A stretch of 64,000 nucleotides of DNA. Source: Legionella oakridgensis ATCC 33761 = DSM 21215 (GTDB lineage: Bacteria; Pseudomonadota; Gammaproteobacteria; Legionellales; Legionellaceae). The notes below the pieces were generated by a model. That model did no database searches. It was given only the letters and a program-made list of their open reading frames with translations, and had not been told where the DNA came from. Both the position numbers and the translations under genes were made by a program. Positions 32,798-42,502 of this stretch are shown piece by piece (position 1 is the first letter of the stretch; every line of letters begins with the position of its first letter). Where the stretch lies: contig NZ_CP004006.1 in the NCBI RefSeq assembly GCF_000512355.1, forward strand, positions 1,541,001 through 1,605,000, written 5' to 3'.

Positions 32798-33622
32798 ATG
32801 AAAGTCAAAATAGATAAAATTCAAACGCCATCTCTCGTATCCTCATCAGAAGATCAATATCAGGTATCATCTGTTGATGCCGCAACTGTAGAACGTAATC
32901 AAAGTCAAATGAGATCTTACATTAGCACTGCACGAGCTCATTTAGAGTCTTTAAAGCAAGAATTATATAAAACTCTTGATGCCAGTGGTTTATCTCCTGC
33001 TATACTTCAAGCAAACGGCAGTCTACCAGCTGGTGCTGACACTAGCCTACCATTATCCGCGTTTCTTGAAAAAGCGTATACTGTTCAAACGTATAGCGAT
33101 GAAGGCGAGCCGATAATCAATCGCGAGCAACCTTATATCGACACAGGAAAGCAGTTTGCTAAATTTTGTGACGAGTGGCATCCACCTCGTGTTCCGCTGA
33201 CTACAGATCAGATATTATTAAATGATGCCGGAAAAATGATTGCTTCCATAAATACAGCCTTAAGTCAATTAAATAAAGTTGAAGCAACGTTAACTATAGC
33301 TCGAAAGGATCCTGCTGAATATGAGCGTGCTGGATTACAGTTTCAACAAATCCCTAATGCCATAACAACTGTTTTGGACTCAGCCAGTCAATCTAAATTC
33401 GTGGAAGTGGTACCAAACCAAACCGTTTTACAAAAAATTTGGTCTGGCCTTTCTGAACTTGCAAGTAAAATAGGTAGCTTTTTTTCTAACTTAGGAAAAT
33501 CAGAGACTCAACAGTATAGGGAAAAGTTTTCTGCCATTAGAGAAAAATACGAAGAGCCAATACCCAGTGCTGCTGAAGAGCATCATGTAGATGTAAGTAA
33601 TGATGCAAAACCAGCACTATAG
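32798..33622 (+). CDS. Orphan protein, helical, candidate secreted effector
   Basis: 274 residues from ATG 32798; a GTG nine bases upstream is the alternative start. I do not recognise the family. It has no signal peptide. The N-terminal third is a predicted helix (QSQMRSYISTARAHLESLKQEL), followed by a Ser/Pro/Thr-rich stretch and another helical segment. A hydrophobic-amphipathic part, IWSGLSELASKIGSFFSNLG, lies near residues 222-241 before a charged Glu-rich C-terminus. A TATAAT box sits at 32757-32762. A standalone gene, helical composition and acidic C-terminus are compatible with a Dot/Icm substrate, but nothing proves that. Confidence 0.6.
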   Translation: MKVKIDKIQTPSLVSSSEDQYQVSSVDAATVERNQSQMRSYISTARAHLESLKQELYKTLDASGLSPAILQANGSLPAGADTSLPLSAFLEKAYTVQTYSDEGEPIINREQPYIDTGKQFAKFCDEWHPPRVPLTTDQILLNDAGKMIASINTALSQLNKVEATLTIARKDPAEYERAGLQFQQIPNAITTVLDSASQSKFVEVVPNQTVLQKIWSGLSELASKIGSFFSNLGKSETQQYREKFSAIREKYEEPIPSAAEEHHVDVSNDAKPAL

Positions 33623-33636
33623 GGGCTCTCACAAAG

Positions 33637-36114
33637 TCATTCTACTGCCAATGGCACCACTTCTTCATTCGAGTGCTTTTTTCCAGCCTTAGACCCTCCT
33701 GATTGCCGGACAAGTTCTTCCGTGTTGAAGTCATCGACGGCAATGACTTGTTGTCTTGCTTGTTCCGCTTCTTTTAACTGCTGTGCTTCTTCTGCATTGA
33801 GAATGCCTTTTGCTTTTGCTTCTTCAATTTGTTCAAGAAGCGTCAAAGCATGAATAACTTTTTCACGCACGCCTTGTGCCACTTTCTTTTCCAGCGCCTC
33901 TACAGCACACAGTTTGTGAAATGCAGCTTCCAATTGCCCTAAAGGACAATTCATTCCAGGTTCTGCAAACACCAGTGACGTTAGGCGCGAGCGGGTTTCA
34001 TTAGGCTCAATCAACAAACGAGCCACCGTTTGACCTAGTTTATCACTTGGTTTTGTTCGTCGACTTCCAAGGGGTTGCAACATAATCCTTAATACAGCGC
34101 GACCCCATCGCCGTGGAAAATTAGCAATCACGCCGCGCATGGCAGATTCGCACTCATGCAATAAATACTGACAACACCATTCAACCAATGGCAAATCAGC
34201 ATCAGGCTCCCCGTCTTGCTGAAAGCGGTTTAACACCGCCGAAGCCACATATAAATAACTTAACATATCACCTAATCGGGCAGATAATGTTTCTTTGCGC
34301 TTTAGTGTTGCGCCAAGAGTCATCATGGAGAAATCCGCGAGAAAAGCAAGATGGCTGCTGTAGCGATTAATCCACTGATAATAACGTTTCATTTTTACTG
34401 CTGGCGCATGACTTACACGACCATCAGTAAAAGAAAACAACAAGGAGCGGGTGAAATTTGCCAATATAAATGCCGCATGCCCCCATAACGCTTGATCAAA
34501 CGCCGATAAATCATTGTTCTTAATGCTTTCCATCTCAAGAAAGACATAGGGGTGACAACGAATAGCGCCTTGTCCAAAAATAATTAAACTGCGGGTTAAA
34601 ATATTTGCTCCCTCGACGGTAATGCTGATGGGGGCACCTTGATAACCCCGGCCTAAATAATTATTAGGCCCAAGGCAGATGCCTTTACCGCCATGAATGT
34701 CCATGGCATCAAGTGCGACGGAGCGTGCCCATTCGGTGGTATGATATTTCAAGATGGCACCAGCCACTGCCGATTTTACCCCAGCATCAATGACGGTGGT
34801 GGTCATAGCCAAAGCAGCGTTAATCATGTATGTTTTTCCGGCAATACGCGCCAAGACTTCTTCAATGCCTTCAAATTTACCAATCGGTTGATTAAATTGC
34901 TTACGGACACGTGCATAAGCACCACTGCCTAGAGAAATTGCCTGTGTACCACCCGCAGCACTGGAGGGCAAAGAAATAGCACGGCCTGCACTAAGACACT
35001 CCATCAACATCCGCCATCCTTGGCCTGCCATCTTTTCCCCGCCAATCAAATAATCAAGAGGAATAAATACATTTTTACCTTGTGTAGGTCCATTAAGAAA
35101 TGCGATATTCAATGGAAAGTGACGACGCCCCTTGATAACGCCAGGAGTATCGGCAGGAATCAAGGCACAGCTAATACCTACATCATGTCCCTTGCCAAGA
35201 AGATTGTCTGGATCAAACAAGCGAAATGCCAAGCCAATAACCGTTGCTACGGGACATAACGTAATATAACGTTTGTCCCAGTTTAAGCGGATACCCAACA
35301 CTTCTTGACCATTAATTTGTTCACGGCATACGATGCCCTGATCAGGAATTGAGGCGGCGTCGGATCCCGCATTTGGACCCGTTAAGGCAAAACAAGGAAT
35401 GTCCGTGCCATTGGCGAGACGAGGAAGATAATAATTTTTCTGTTCTTCCGTACCATATTTTAAGAGGAGCTCCGCCGGGCCAAGCGAATTAGGCACTGAA
35501 ATGGTGGAAGCCACCGTGACTGAACGGCTATACAGCTTAACTAAAACAGACATTTGCCCGGTTGCTGAAAATCCAAGTCCGCCGTACCGCTTGGGAATTA
35601 TCATACCCAGAAAACCATGAGACTTTATGAAAGTCCACATTTCTGGCGGCATGTCGGCACGATTATGGGTGATGTCCCAATCATCAATCATACGGCATAA
35701 CGTATTGACTGGACCATTCAAAAAGGCTTGTTCGTCCTCACTTAAGCGCACCGCAGGAACGGCGTGCAAGCGGCTAAAATCAGGCGCCCCACTGAATAAC
35801 TCACCTTCCCAGCCAATGCTTCCTGCTTCCAAGGCTTCTCGCTCAGTGGCTGACATTGCCGGCATTGCCTGCCGTGCAATATGCAACAAGGGACGGGTTA
35901 ACAAGCCCTGACGAAGCGGCCTGATGGTTCCGATGAGAAACAATGCAAAACCCAGCCACAATCCAGTCTGAGCAAACAAACCGGGAGAACCATATTTCAT
36001 GACTAACAATGCAAAAATCGCATAACTGATGAACCAGACCTTGAGGGATGCCTGCTTGACCAGCAACAAACAGACTACACTTAAAACCATCACGATCAAT
36101 AGACTATGCAGCAT
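33637..36114 (-). CDS. fadE: Acyl-CoA dehydrogenase, FadE type
   Basis: FadE performs the first oxidation of fatty-acid beta-oxidation and passes electrons to the respiratory chain. The 825-residue length fits the large membrane-linked FadE family (E. coli 814) and not the 380-residue soluble forms. Two or three hydrophobic segments open the protein (residues 1-70). The dehydrogenase core includes MIIPKRYGGLGFSATGQ, FALTGPNAGSDAASIPD, and the C-terminal core DAMDIHGGKGICLGPNNYLGRGYQG. An alanine/glutamine-rich helical tail follows. AAAGGAG precedes the ATG. The gene is flanked by repeats and seems monocistronic. Confidence 0.93.
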   Translation of the reverse strand: MLHSLLIVMVLSVVCLLLVKQASLKVWFISYAIFALLVMKYGSPGLFAQTGLWLGFALFLIGTIRPLRQGLLTRPLLHIARQAMPAMSATEREALEAGSIGWEGELFSGAPDFSRLHAVPAVRLSEDEQAFLNGPVNTLCRMIDDWDITHNRADMPPEMWTFIKSHGFLGMIIPKRYGGLGFSATGQMSVLVKLYSRSVTVASTISVPNSLGPAELLLKYGTEEQKNYYLPRLANGTDIPCFALTGPNAGSDAASIPDQGIVCREQINGQEVLGIRLNWDKRYITLCPVATVIGLAFRLFDPDNLLGKGHDVGISCALIPADTPGVIKGRRHFPLNIAFLNGPTQGKNVFIPLDYLIGGEKMAGQGWRMLMECLSAGRAISLPSSAAGGTQAISLGSGAYARVRKQFNQPIGKFEGIEEVLARIAGKTYMINAALAMTTTVIDAGVKSAVAGAILKYHTTEWARSVALDAMDIHGGKGICLGPNNYLGRGYQGAPISITVEGANILTRSLIIFGQGAIRCHPYVFLEMESIKNNDLSAFDQALWGHAAFILANFTRSLLFSFTDGRVSHAPAVKMKRYYQWINRYSSHLAFLADFSMMTLGATLKRKETLSARLGDMLSYLYVASAVLNRFQQDGEPDADLPLVEWCCQYLLHECESAMRGVIANFPRRWGRAVLRIMLQPLGSRRTKPSDKLGQTVARLLIEPNETRSRLTSLVFAEPGMNCPLGQLEAAFHKLCAVEALEKKVAQGVREKVIHALTLLEQIEEAKAKGILNAEEAQQLKEAEQARQQVIAVDDFNTEELVRQSGGSKAGKKHSNEEVVPLAVE

Positions 36115-36203
36115 GGTTTCTCCTTTAATAATTATCCTGCAGCCTGGTTAAACAATAACCTGAAAGCAATCGTCCAACACTCCCTGGATAGCACTATTAC
36201 CTC

Positions 36204-36434
36204 TTCCATTTAATTTTGACCGGTTATCTGTCATTCCCGCGAAGGAGGGAAACCTTGTTTAATCTAGCTCTGTGTTCTGTAATGGATCCCCGCCTGCACG
36301 GGGATGACAAACAACAGAGCGAAGATGACAGAAGACAGAACTGTTTGTCACTCAAACAAAAAAACAGAACCGTTTGTCTCTCAAACAGATAGCAGAACCA
36401 TTTGTACAACTCAACCTGTCAAAATTAAATGGAA
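36204..36434. repeat. Composite palindromic element with TTCCATTTAATTTTGAC arms
   Basis: Perfect 17-bp inverted ends lie at 36204-36220 and 36418-36434. The ends share their core with the inverted repeat at 27410-27489. Inside is an imperfect palindrome, GTCATTCCCGCG at about 36230 paired with CACGGGGATGAC ending near 36308. Three imperfect 28-29-base tandem units begin at 36336, 36365 and 36393. No coding frame is supported. It looks like a small non-autonomous element holding a second repeat. Confidence 0.7.
36336..36416. repeat. Three imperfect tandem repeats of about 28 bp
   Basis: Units start at 36336, 36365 and 36393 with the shared pattern CAGAAC-(C/T)-(A/G)-TTTGT, then CTCAAACA in the first two. 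The third copy is degenerate after TTTGTA. With only three copies and no spacers of distinct sequence, it is not a CRISPR array. Confidence 0.6.
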
Positions 36435-36473
36435 AAGATATTATTATTTACTTCATTATCTAAATTTACTTCA

Positions 36474-37262
36474 TTATCTAAATAGTGCATCCACCGCTTT
36501 TATGACTAAATTCGCCGTTTGCTCAGGATGCTCCATTGGAAACATATGAGAGCCACGTATTTCATATGTTTTAATATTGTAATGCTTTTGCATATAGCGC
36601 AAGTCCATACGGTCAATTATATTGCTCTTACTACCGTAGATAAGCACTGCCGGGATTTTTAATTTTCCTTCATATTCATAGAGCATATGCGGAATAGTAC
36701 GATATATCTGATATTCTACCTGACGATCAAATCGTAGTGAGTAACCTTGTTCATCTTGTTGCATGCCATAATCAATATAATCCTCAAGACAGGCATCCGT
36801 AAAGTCTTTAAATAAGGTTCTGCTTCTTAAATAAGACCAAGCCTGCTCCTTGGTTTGCCAATATTGGCGCCGTCCGCGAGTACGAAACGCCGGGGTAACA
36901 TGATCAATCATCCCCAACGTTTTTGATAATCTTAAAAGATTGGATTTAAAACGTCCGATAATGGGTGAATCCAAAAGAATGACTGCTTTAAATAAAGAAG
37001 GCTCCGCCACGGCCGCACGAAAGCTTAATACTCCCCCTAAAGAATGCCCCAGAGCAATCACTGGTTTTGAAGCCTGCCGTTTAATGCTGGCGGTCACTTC
37101 ATCAACAAGATAATGCCAGTTTTCAGTCACAGGAAATTCAGGAGTATGCCCAACCCGGTCAATATAACAATAATCAAAACAGGGCTGCAAATAATGAAAC
37201 ATTTGTCGATAGCATGGCGAAGGAAATCCATTTCCGTGAGCAAAATGCAGCAGTTCTCTCAT
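36474..37262 (-). CDS. Alpha/beta-hydrolase
   Basis: 262 residues of the alpha/beta-hydrolase fold. HGNGFPSPCYRQMF at the start gives the HG oxyanion motif, and ALGHSLGGVLSFRAA (about residues 69-83) the nucleophilic serine elbow. VLIYGSKSNIIDR is near the acid residue, and RGSHMFPMEHPEQT carries the catalytic histidine. The substrate is unknown. The start overlaps the DUF1189 gene end by four bases. An 18-bp tandem duplication (36449-36484) spans its stop codon. It is the last gene of the ugp-like transcript. Confidence 0.85.
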   Translation of the reverse strand: MRELLHFAHGNGFPSPCYRQMFHYLQPCFDYCYIDRVGHTPEFPVTENWHYLVDEVTASIKRQASKPVIALGHSLGGVLSFRAAVAEPSLFKAVILLDSPIIGRFKSNLLRLSKTLGMIDHVTPAFRTRGRRQYWQTKEQAWSYLRSRTLFKDFTDACLEDYIDYGMQQDEQGYSLRFDRQVEYQIYRTIPHMLYEYEGKLKIPAVLIYGSKSNIIDRMDLRYMQKHYNIKTYEIRGSHMFPMEHPEQTANLVIKAVDALFR

Positions 37263-38143
37263 GAAATCACCATCTTATTGCGCTCACTTTTTACCGCCAT
37301 AACCGCATAGTAATAATAAATGGCCAATAGCCCAAGAAAGAAAAATCCAATATTGGGAAATATAAAATTGGCAGTAAACAGACTTATGAAAAGCACAATT
37401 TGTGGGGTTGCCGCAATGGCAAACAGGCGGCAAGATTCCTTATATTTAATTTTTACATTCAGCAAAACTTGGGCAAAGACCTGGCCAAGAAAAGCAAGGG
37501 TAATCATTAAAACCAGATATATTGAATAAAAAAAAGCAAACACAAAAAAATAAATAAGCAACTCAGCCATATATTTTATTCGTGTAATGCTAGCCGATTT
37601 TATTATTTCCTGCCCGACAAACACTTCATTTTCATAATTGGGAAACGATTGCTCATAAAAACTGCTGCTGGGCATTGGCGTATTTAAACTGAAAAAAAAT
37701 CGCGGCGTTGGTGGCCGATAATACATTGCATCTTTGGTAATCAAAACATTGAGGTCTGGATACGTTCGGGTTAATTTAGGCAGATCTGCCTTCGTACTCA
37801 TGGTATCAACCATCAGGACCACCTTCCCTTGCTTATTTTTTATGAGGTAAGGTATAGGCTTGTCAAACAATACCTTTCCATTTTGAATATAAAGAGGGGG
37901 TAATTCTCCAAGAGGAGACAGTACTTGCTCATTAAAGAATTGATTAAAATCCATAATAATTCGTATCGATGGTGGAATAGAGGCAATCAACAAAATTAAA
38001 AACAAATAAATGAGACCGAAACCACGCCAGCGCTTAGAGACATCCACGTATAGTCGACGAGAATAAAAAGACATGTAAAAGGCATGCCAATAACGAAAAA
38101 TTGGCGCATCCACTCTGCGTAATTTTTGACTGTTCTTACTCAT
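37259..38143 (-). CDS. DUF1189-family membrane protein
   Basis: About 294 residues with a cytoplasmic N-terminus. The family-typical FYMSFYSRRLYVDVSKRWRG precedes a first membrane helix (about residues 40-60). A long extracytoplasmic domain follows, and four helices make up the C-terminal third (LLIYFFVFAFFYSIYLVL onwards). The biochemical role is unknown. The start is ATG 38143, with GGAG upstream, and lies inside the end of ugpC. This links it to the ABC transporter transcript. Confidence 0.75.
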   Translation of the reverse strand: MSKNSQKLRRVDAPIFRYWHAFYMSFYSRRLYVDVSKRWRGFGLIYLFLILLIASIPPSIRIIMDFNQFFNEQVLSPLGELPPLYIQNGKVLFDKPIPYLIKNKQGKVVLMVDTMSTKADLPKLTRTYPDLNVLITKDAMYYRPPTPRFFFSLNTPMPSSSFYEQSFPNYENEVFVGQEIIKSASITRIKYMAELLIYFFVFAFFYSIYLVLMITLAFLGQVFAQVLLNVKIKYKESCRLFAIAATPQIVLFISLFTANFIFPNIGFFFLGLLAIYYYYAVMAVKSERNKMVIS

Positions 38144-39228
38144 TCCATCTCCCAAGAAGAAAGCCTGTTCGTTGACAAAACAAATTGGCCTTTTTCAACA
38201 ATAGCTCAAACCTCAATGGATTATTAGATGATAATGGCATATCGTCTAGGACGCGAATGCTACAAGGCACTTGACCACGCATGGTCATCACTTTTACCAG
38301 TTTATCTGACCCTATATCATCAATAAATTCTATGCGCGCCTCCACCTGGCCTGATTCAGGCTGGGTCTTAATCAGTATATGCTCTGGCCGTATTCCCACG
38401 AATACTTCAGTTCCGCAAGTAATTTTTGCATGCAATTTAGGTAATGGCACCTCGATTCCCATGTTCATAAGAATAGTATTACGCGACAAATCCACTTTTC
38501 CGGGCAAAAAATTCATCGGATAATGGCCAATAAAACTTGCAACAAACATCGTAGCAGGACATTGATAAAGCTCTTGCGGCGTCCCTGCCTGCTCTATGTT
38601 GCCACGATTTAAAATAACGATCTTATCCGCCAACGTCATAGCTTCTGTCTGATCATGAGTCACATATAAGCAAGTAGTACGTAAGTGCTGATGGAGTTTT
38701 TTATTTCATGACGCATGTCTGTGCGTAATTTTACATCAAGATTGGATAATGGCTCATCAAATAAAAAACAGACGGCGAGCGGACAATGGCACGCCCCATC
38801 GCAACCCGCTGCCGTTGCCCTCCTGACAATGCCATCGGCTTGCGATGAAGATAGTCTTTTAATTGCAATAATTCGCTCACCTCTTCCACACGCTGGCGAA
38901 TCAACGCCTTTTTCATTCCGCGCATTTTTAAACCATAAGCCATATTGGCAAATACGGTCATATGCGGATAAAGAGCATAATTCTGAAACACCATGGCCAT
39001 ATCGCGGCGAGAAGGAGACATTTTATTCACACATTGATTATTGATCATGATATGGCCATTACTAACGGTGTCAAGACCCGCAACCAACCGCAGTAATGTT
39101 GATTTTCCACTGCCTGATGGTCCGACTAAAGCAACAAATTCTCCTTTTTCAATATTTAAATTAATATTATTCAAAATGATTTGATCATCATAATATTTAT
39201 TGACCGATATTAAATTTACCGTCGCCAT
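38136..39228 (-). CDS. ugpC: Sugar/glycerol-3-phosphate ABC transporter ATP-binding protein (two frame breaks)
   Basis: A MalK/UgpC-type ATPase of about 364 residues after repair. It has Walker A GPSGSGKST, the Q-loop MVFQNYALYPHMTV, signature LSGGQRQRVAMGRAIVR, Walker B FLFDEPLSNLD, and switch histidine VTHDQTEAMTLAD. A C-terminal TOBE region includes VGIRPEHILI. Breaks are at the A6 run 38763-38768 and the T6 run 38697-38702 (+ strand), and one base added at each restores the motifs. It abuts ugpE (shared base 39228) and overlaps the DUF1189 gene. The substrate is judged by resemblance to Ugp only. Confidence 0.85.
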
Positions 39229-40060
39229 TAATTCATCAACCCTCTTTCAAACCAACGTTGAAATACGATAACAATCACACATGGCGGCAACAAAGCAACC
39301 AAGGCAACCGTCATAATGTAATGCCATTGCGGGATTTGATCGGCAACGCCTGCAAGAGAACGAATTCCCATGACAATGGTTGCCATATCAGGATTGGTCG
39401 TAATAACCAAAGGCCAAAGATACTGATTCCAACCATACACAAACATGATAATAAATAACGCAGCCAGTTGCGGTTTTGACAGTGGCAGTAAAATATCAAT
39501 AAAAAACGAACAGGACCTGCCCCATCCAAGGTTGCAGCGTCTACTAATTCCTGAGGAATGGTTTTGAAAAACTGCCGAAATAAAAAAGTCGCTGTGGCTG
39601 ATGCCATAAGCGGCAAGGTCAGCCCTGTAAAAGAATTTAATCCACCCATCAAAGCCACCACTTGGAATGTAGGCACAATTCGCACTTCAACCGGCAACAT
39701 CATGGTCAACAAAATTAATACAAACCATACACGCTTGAAAGGAAGCTTAAAATACACCAAGGCAAAAGCAGACAATAAAGCCAAAATGATTTTACCAGCC
39801 GCAATCAATATCGCCATCATAAAGCTGTTTATGAGCATTTTTGTTACCGGCTCTCCACCCGTTGCCGCCAGGCCTTCAAACAAGACCACTTTCATGTTAG
39901 TCAGCAACGAAGTTCCTGGCCAGACAGGAATTGGAGATTTCATCAGCACAGCACCGTCATGACTTGCACCAACCAAAGCAAGATAAAGCGGAAGAAACAT
40001 AAGCCCTATATACCCGTACAAAAATACCTGCGAAAATAAACGAGTAATACGCTTAATCAT
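39228..40060 (-). CDS. ugpE: Sugar/glycerol-3-phosphate ABC transporter permease (one frame break)
   Basis: An inner-membrane permease of about 277 residues. It has six helices and the EAA loop ELVDAATLDGAGPVRFF. The segments LMLPVEVRIVPT, LTLPLMASATATFLFRQFF and FVYGWNQYLWPLVI are very close to E. coli UgpE. The start is ATG 40060 (MIKRITRLF); the open frame runs on upstream but that part has no family match. The break is in the A6 run 39501-39506 (+ strand), and one added base gives RFFIDILLPLSKPQLAALF. Confidence 0.87.
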
Positions 40061-40242
40061 CAGTTCGTAAGAGAAAGAATCTAATCTTGCTACAAAAACA
40101 AAAGACGTCATCTTGTCAATCAGCCCGCTCTCCATTCCGTCTATAGGATTTTTATAACAGGGACTTTTTGCATCGGCTCTGCCTTGGATGCAAAACCCAT
40201 CGATTTTTTGAGCCATGAATTTACAAACAAACCATAGCCTGC

Positions 40243-41124
40243 TCATTGATAATGGACCCTTTTTTCAAGATAACGGAATTGCAGCAAGGTCAAACCAATC
40301 ACAATGAGCATCAGAATAACCGATTGTGCCGAAGAGCTGCCAGGGTCCATGGCAACAAATCCATCTTCATAGACTTTATAAATCAGAGTCGTTGTACTGT
40401 ATTCAGGCCCACCATGGGTGATGACTTGGATAATACCAAACGTGTCAAAAAATGAATAAATAACATTCATCGTCAGTAAAAAAAAGGTGGTTGGTGATAA
40501 TAAAGGAAAAATAATTTGCCAAAACCTTCGCCACGCCGATGCTCCGTCAATCATTGCAGCCTCAATAAGCGAACGGGGTATTAATTTTAAAGCGGCAAAA
40601 AAGAAGAGAAAATTGTAACTGAATTGCTGCCAACTTGCTGTCATAATAACCACAAATAATGCTTGCTTTGCATGAATAAGGTAGTTGAAATCCATACCAA
40701 ATGCATTTAACAAACGAGTCATCCACCCCAACGTTGGATGAAATAGAAAGCGCCATAAAATGGCAGCTACGGCTGGAGCAACGGCGTAAGGCCAAAGAAG
40801 TAAGGCTTTATACAGTTGCTGCTTCTTACATCGCTCATAAACCATCAAAGCCAACGTCAAACCTAGCGTCATCGTTAACAGCGTAACAGCAAATGCAATG
40901 AGCAACGTAATATTGAGCGCCTTAAGGTAATCCGCACTGCTCAACAAATCCATAAAATTGGCAAGACCTGCAAAATGATGATGCAAGCCAAATGCATCAC
41001 TGAAAAACAGTGATTGCCATATTGCTTTGCAGGCTGGCCAAATAAAAAACAAAACTGTCACCAGCAACTGTGGCATGATGAACAAAAATGCTAATTTAGA
41101 CTGTTGATTATAATTTGCCATCAA
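40243..41124 (-). CDS. ugpA: Sugar/glycerol-3-phosphate ABC transporter permease
   Basis: The partner permease, 293 residues, six helices. It contains the EAA loop SLIEAAMIDGASAWRRFWQIIFPLLSP (about residues 187-213) and the UgpA-like LWPYAVAPAVAAILWRFLFHP. FDTFGIIQVITHGGP is also conserved. It is first in the group A, E, C. About 180 bases separate it from ugpE, and the solute-binding protein gene ugpB is not in this neighbourhood. Confidence 0.87.
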   Translation of the reverse strand: MMANYNQQSKLAFLFIMPQLLVTVLFFIWPACKAIWQSLFFSDAFGLHHHFAGLANFMDLLSSADYLKALNITLLIAFAVTLLTMTLGLTLALMVYERCKKQQLYKALLLWPYAVAPAVAAILWRFLFHPTLGWMTRLLNAFGMDFNYLIHAKQALFVVIMTASWQQFSYNFLFFFAALKLIPRSLIEAAMIDGASAWRRFWQIIFPLLSPTTFFLLTMNVIYSFFDTFGIIQVITHGGPEYSTTTLIYKVYEDGFVAMDPGSSSAQSVILMLIVIGLTLLQFRYLEKRVHYQ

Positions 41125-41194
41125 ACCACTCGAACGCTTTACCTCTTAAAAAACTCTCCTAAATCTCATGTCCATGCATTTCCAGTCAAAGTCG

Positions 41195-42502
41195 CTACCT
41201 TTCGTGCACATAGGCTCCGGCTTTTTTCAACGTTCGATGCAGCAATTGTGTATAAATAGGAGGGTTATTTGCGAGCTGCACCACGACCGTTGCCGTCAAA
41301 CAGGTCACCATTAAAGGAAGAATTAATAAATAATTTTGTGTCATCTCAACCACCAAAATAATTCCAGTAACAGGCGCTCTGACGGCGGCAGCAAACAATG
41401 CCCCCATTCCAGCTACTGCAAACATGCCAGGATGTACTGTCATATCGCTCATGATGAGTTGAAAGAGGTAGGAAGCAGCCAGACCAAGAAGTGTCCCTAG
41501 AGCCAACATCGGTGCGAAAATCCCCCCAGGAACCCCTGTACCATAACATAACAGTGTCATGATGAAGCGTACAACAATTAAAACACATAACATCCCAAAA
41601 CCAGGCCGCATCGTCAATGCTTTTTCAATGATTTCATAACCACCTCCGACCGTATCAGGATAAATATACGCCAGATAACCAACGCCCAAGCCGATAAGCA
41701 AGACATACATGGGGCGAGTCAAGCTTCCAAGCTTATCCAGATTATCAAGCGTTTTTATGAGCAATATATTAAATAGAAGCCCAACAAAACCAACGATAAC
41801 TCCAAAAATGAGAAAGAGCCATAATGATTTCAAGCTGGGCAACTCAAAAACACTCATGGGAATGGCAGGATGCGCACCTAAAATCATGTGTAATACGATG
41901 GTGGCCGAAACGCAGCAAATCGCAACGGTTTTAAAATTAGTAAATGAAAAATTAAACTCATTTCTCATTTCTTCCAGAACAAACAAGACACCAGCCAAAG
42001 GAGCATTGAACGCCGTAGCCAGTCCTGCGGCAGCACCTGCGGCAATCAACGCATCGCGTCTCTGACGACCCATGTGAAACCACTCACCAAGCATCTCCCC
42101 CAAATTTCCACCGATTTGAATCGTTGGGCCTTCCCGTCCGACGACCATTTTGGCGGAAATAGACAAGATGCCGCCAATAAATTTTACTGGCAACAGCCGA
42201 CGCCAAAAAATCGGGCGCTCATGCAACAACGTCCCTTCGATTTCTTGCACACCACTGCCTGAGGCCTCCGAAGCAATCCATTTTACCAAGCTCCACGCAA
42301 TAAAGACCATGGTCATCGTCGTTACAGCAGATACTATTCCAACTGGCCAATCATGGGCTTTCGCAAAGGAAAACCACCATGCTAACAGATTAGTACACCA
42401 CTGAATTCCCAATTGTAATACTGAACCCACAATCCCCGTCAGGATTCCTAACAAAATAGCCACGGCATAAATGATTAAAATTTTATCGCGCATTGTTTCC
42501 AA
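41195..42502 (-). CDS. clcA: ClC-family H+/Cl- exchange transporter
   Basis: 435 residues with about a dozen hydrophobic segments and the four ClC selectivity motifs: GSGVQEIEG (about residue 83), GREGPTIQIGGNLG with the gating glutamate, GVLFVLEEM with the inner proton glutamate, and GVPGGIFAPMLALG. Both glutamates are present, so it should be a 2Cl-/H+ exchanger and not a channel. E. coli ClcA helps extreme acid resistance. The start is ambiguous (42502 or 42493). Both lie inside the end of trpE(G), suggesting co-transcription. Confidence 0.93.
   Translation of the reverse strand: METMRDKILIIYAVAILLGILTGIVGSVLQLGIQWCTNLLAWWFSFAKAHDWPVGIVSAVTTMTMVFIAWSLVKWIASEASGSGVQEIEGTLLHERPIFWRRLLPVKFIGGILSISAKMVVGREGPTIQIGGNLGEMLGEWFHMGRQRRDALIAAGAAAGLATAFNAPLAGVLFVLEEMRNEFNFSFTNFKTVAICCVSATIVLHMILGAHPAIPMSVFELPSLKSLWLFLIFGVIVGFVGLLFNILLIKTLDNLDKLGSLTRPMYVLLIGLGVGYLAYIYPDTVGGGYEIIEKALTMRPGFGMLCVLIVVRFIMTLLCYGTGVPGGIFAPMLALGTLLGLAASYLFQLIMSDMTVHPGMFAVAGMGALFAAAVRAPVTGIILVVEMTQNYLLILPLMVTCLTATVVVQLANNPPIYTQLLHRTLKKAGAYVHER

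Noticed and set aside
36336-36416. Tandem 28-bp units as a possible CRISPR array
   Set aside because: Only three degenerate units, head to tail with no unique spacers, and no cas genes nearby.
40061-40242. N-terminal extension of UgpE or a ugpB remnant
   Set aside because: UgpE homologues start at MIKRITRLF; the upstream codons show no similarity to a binding protein.
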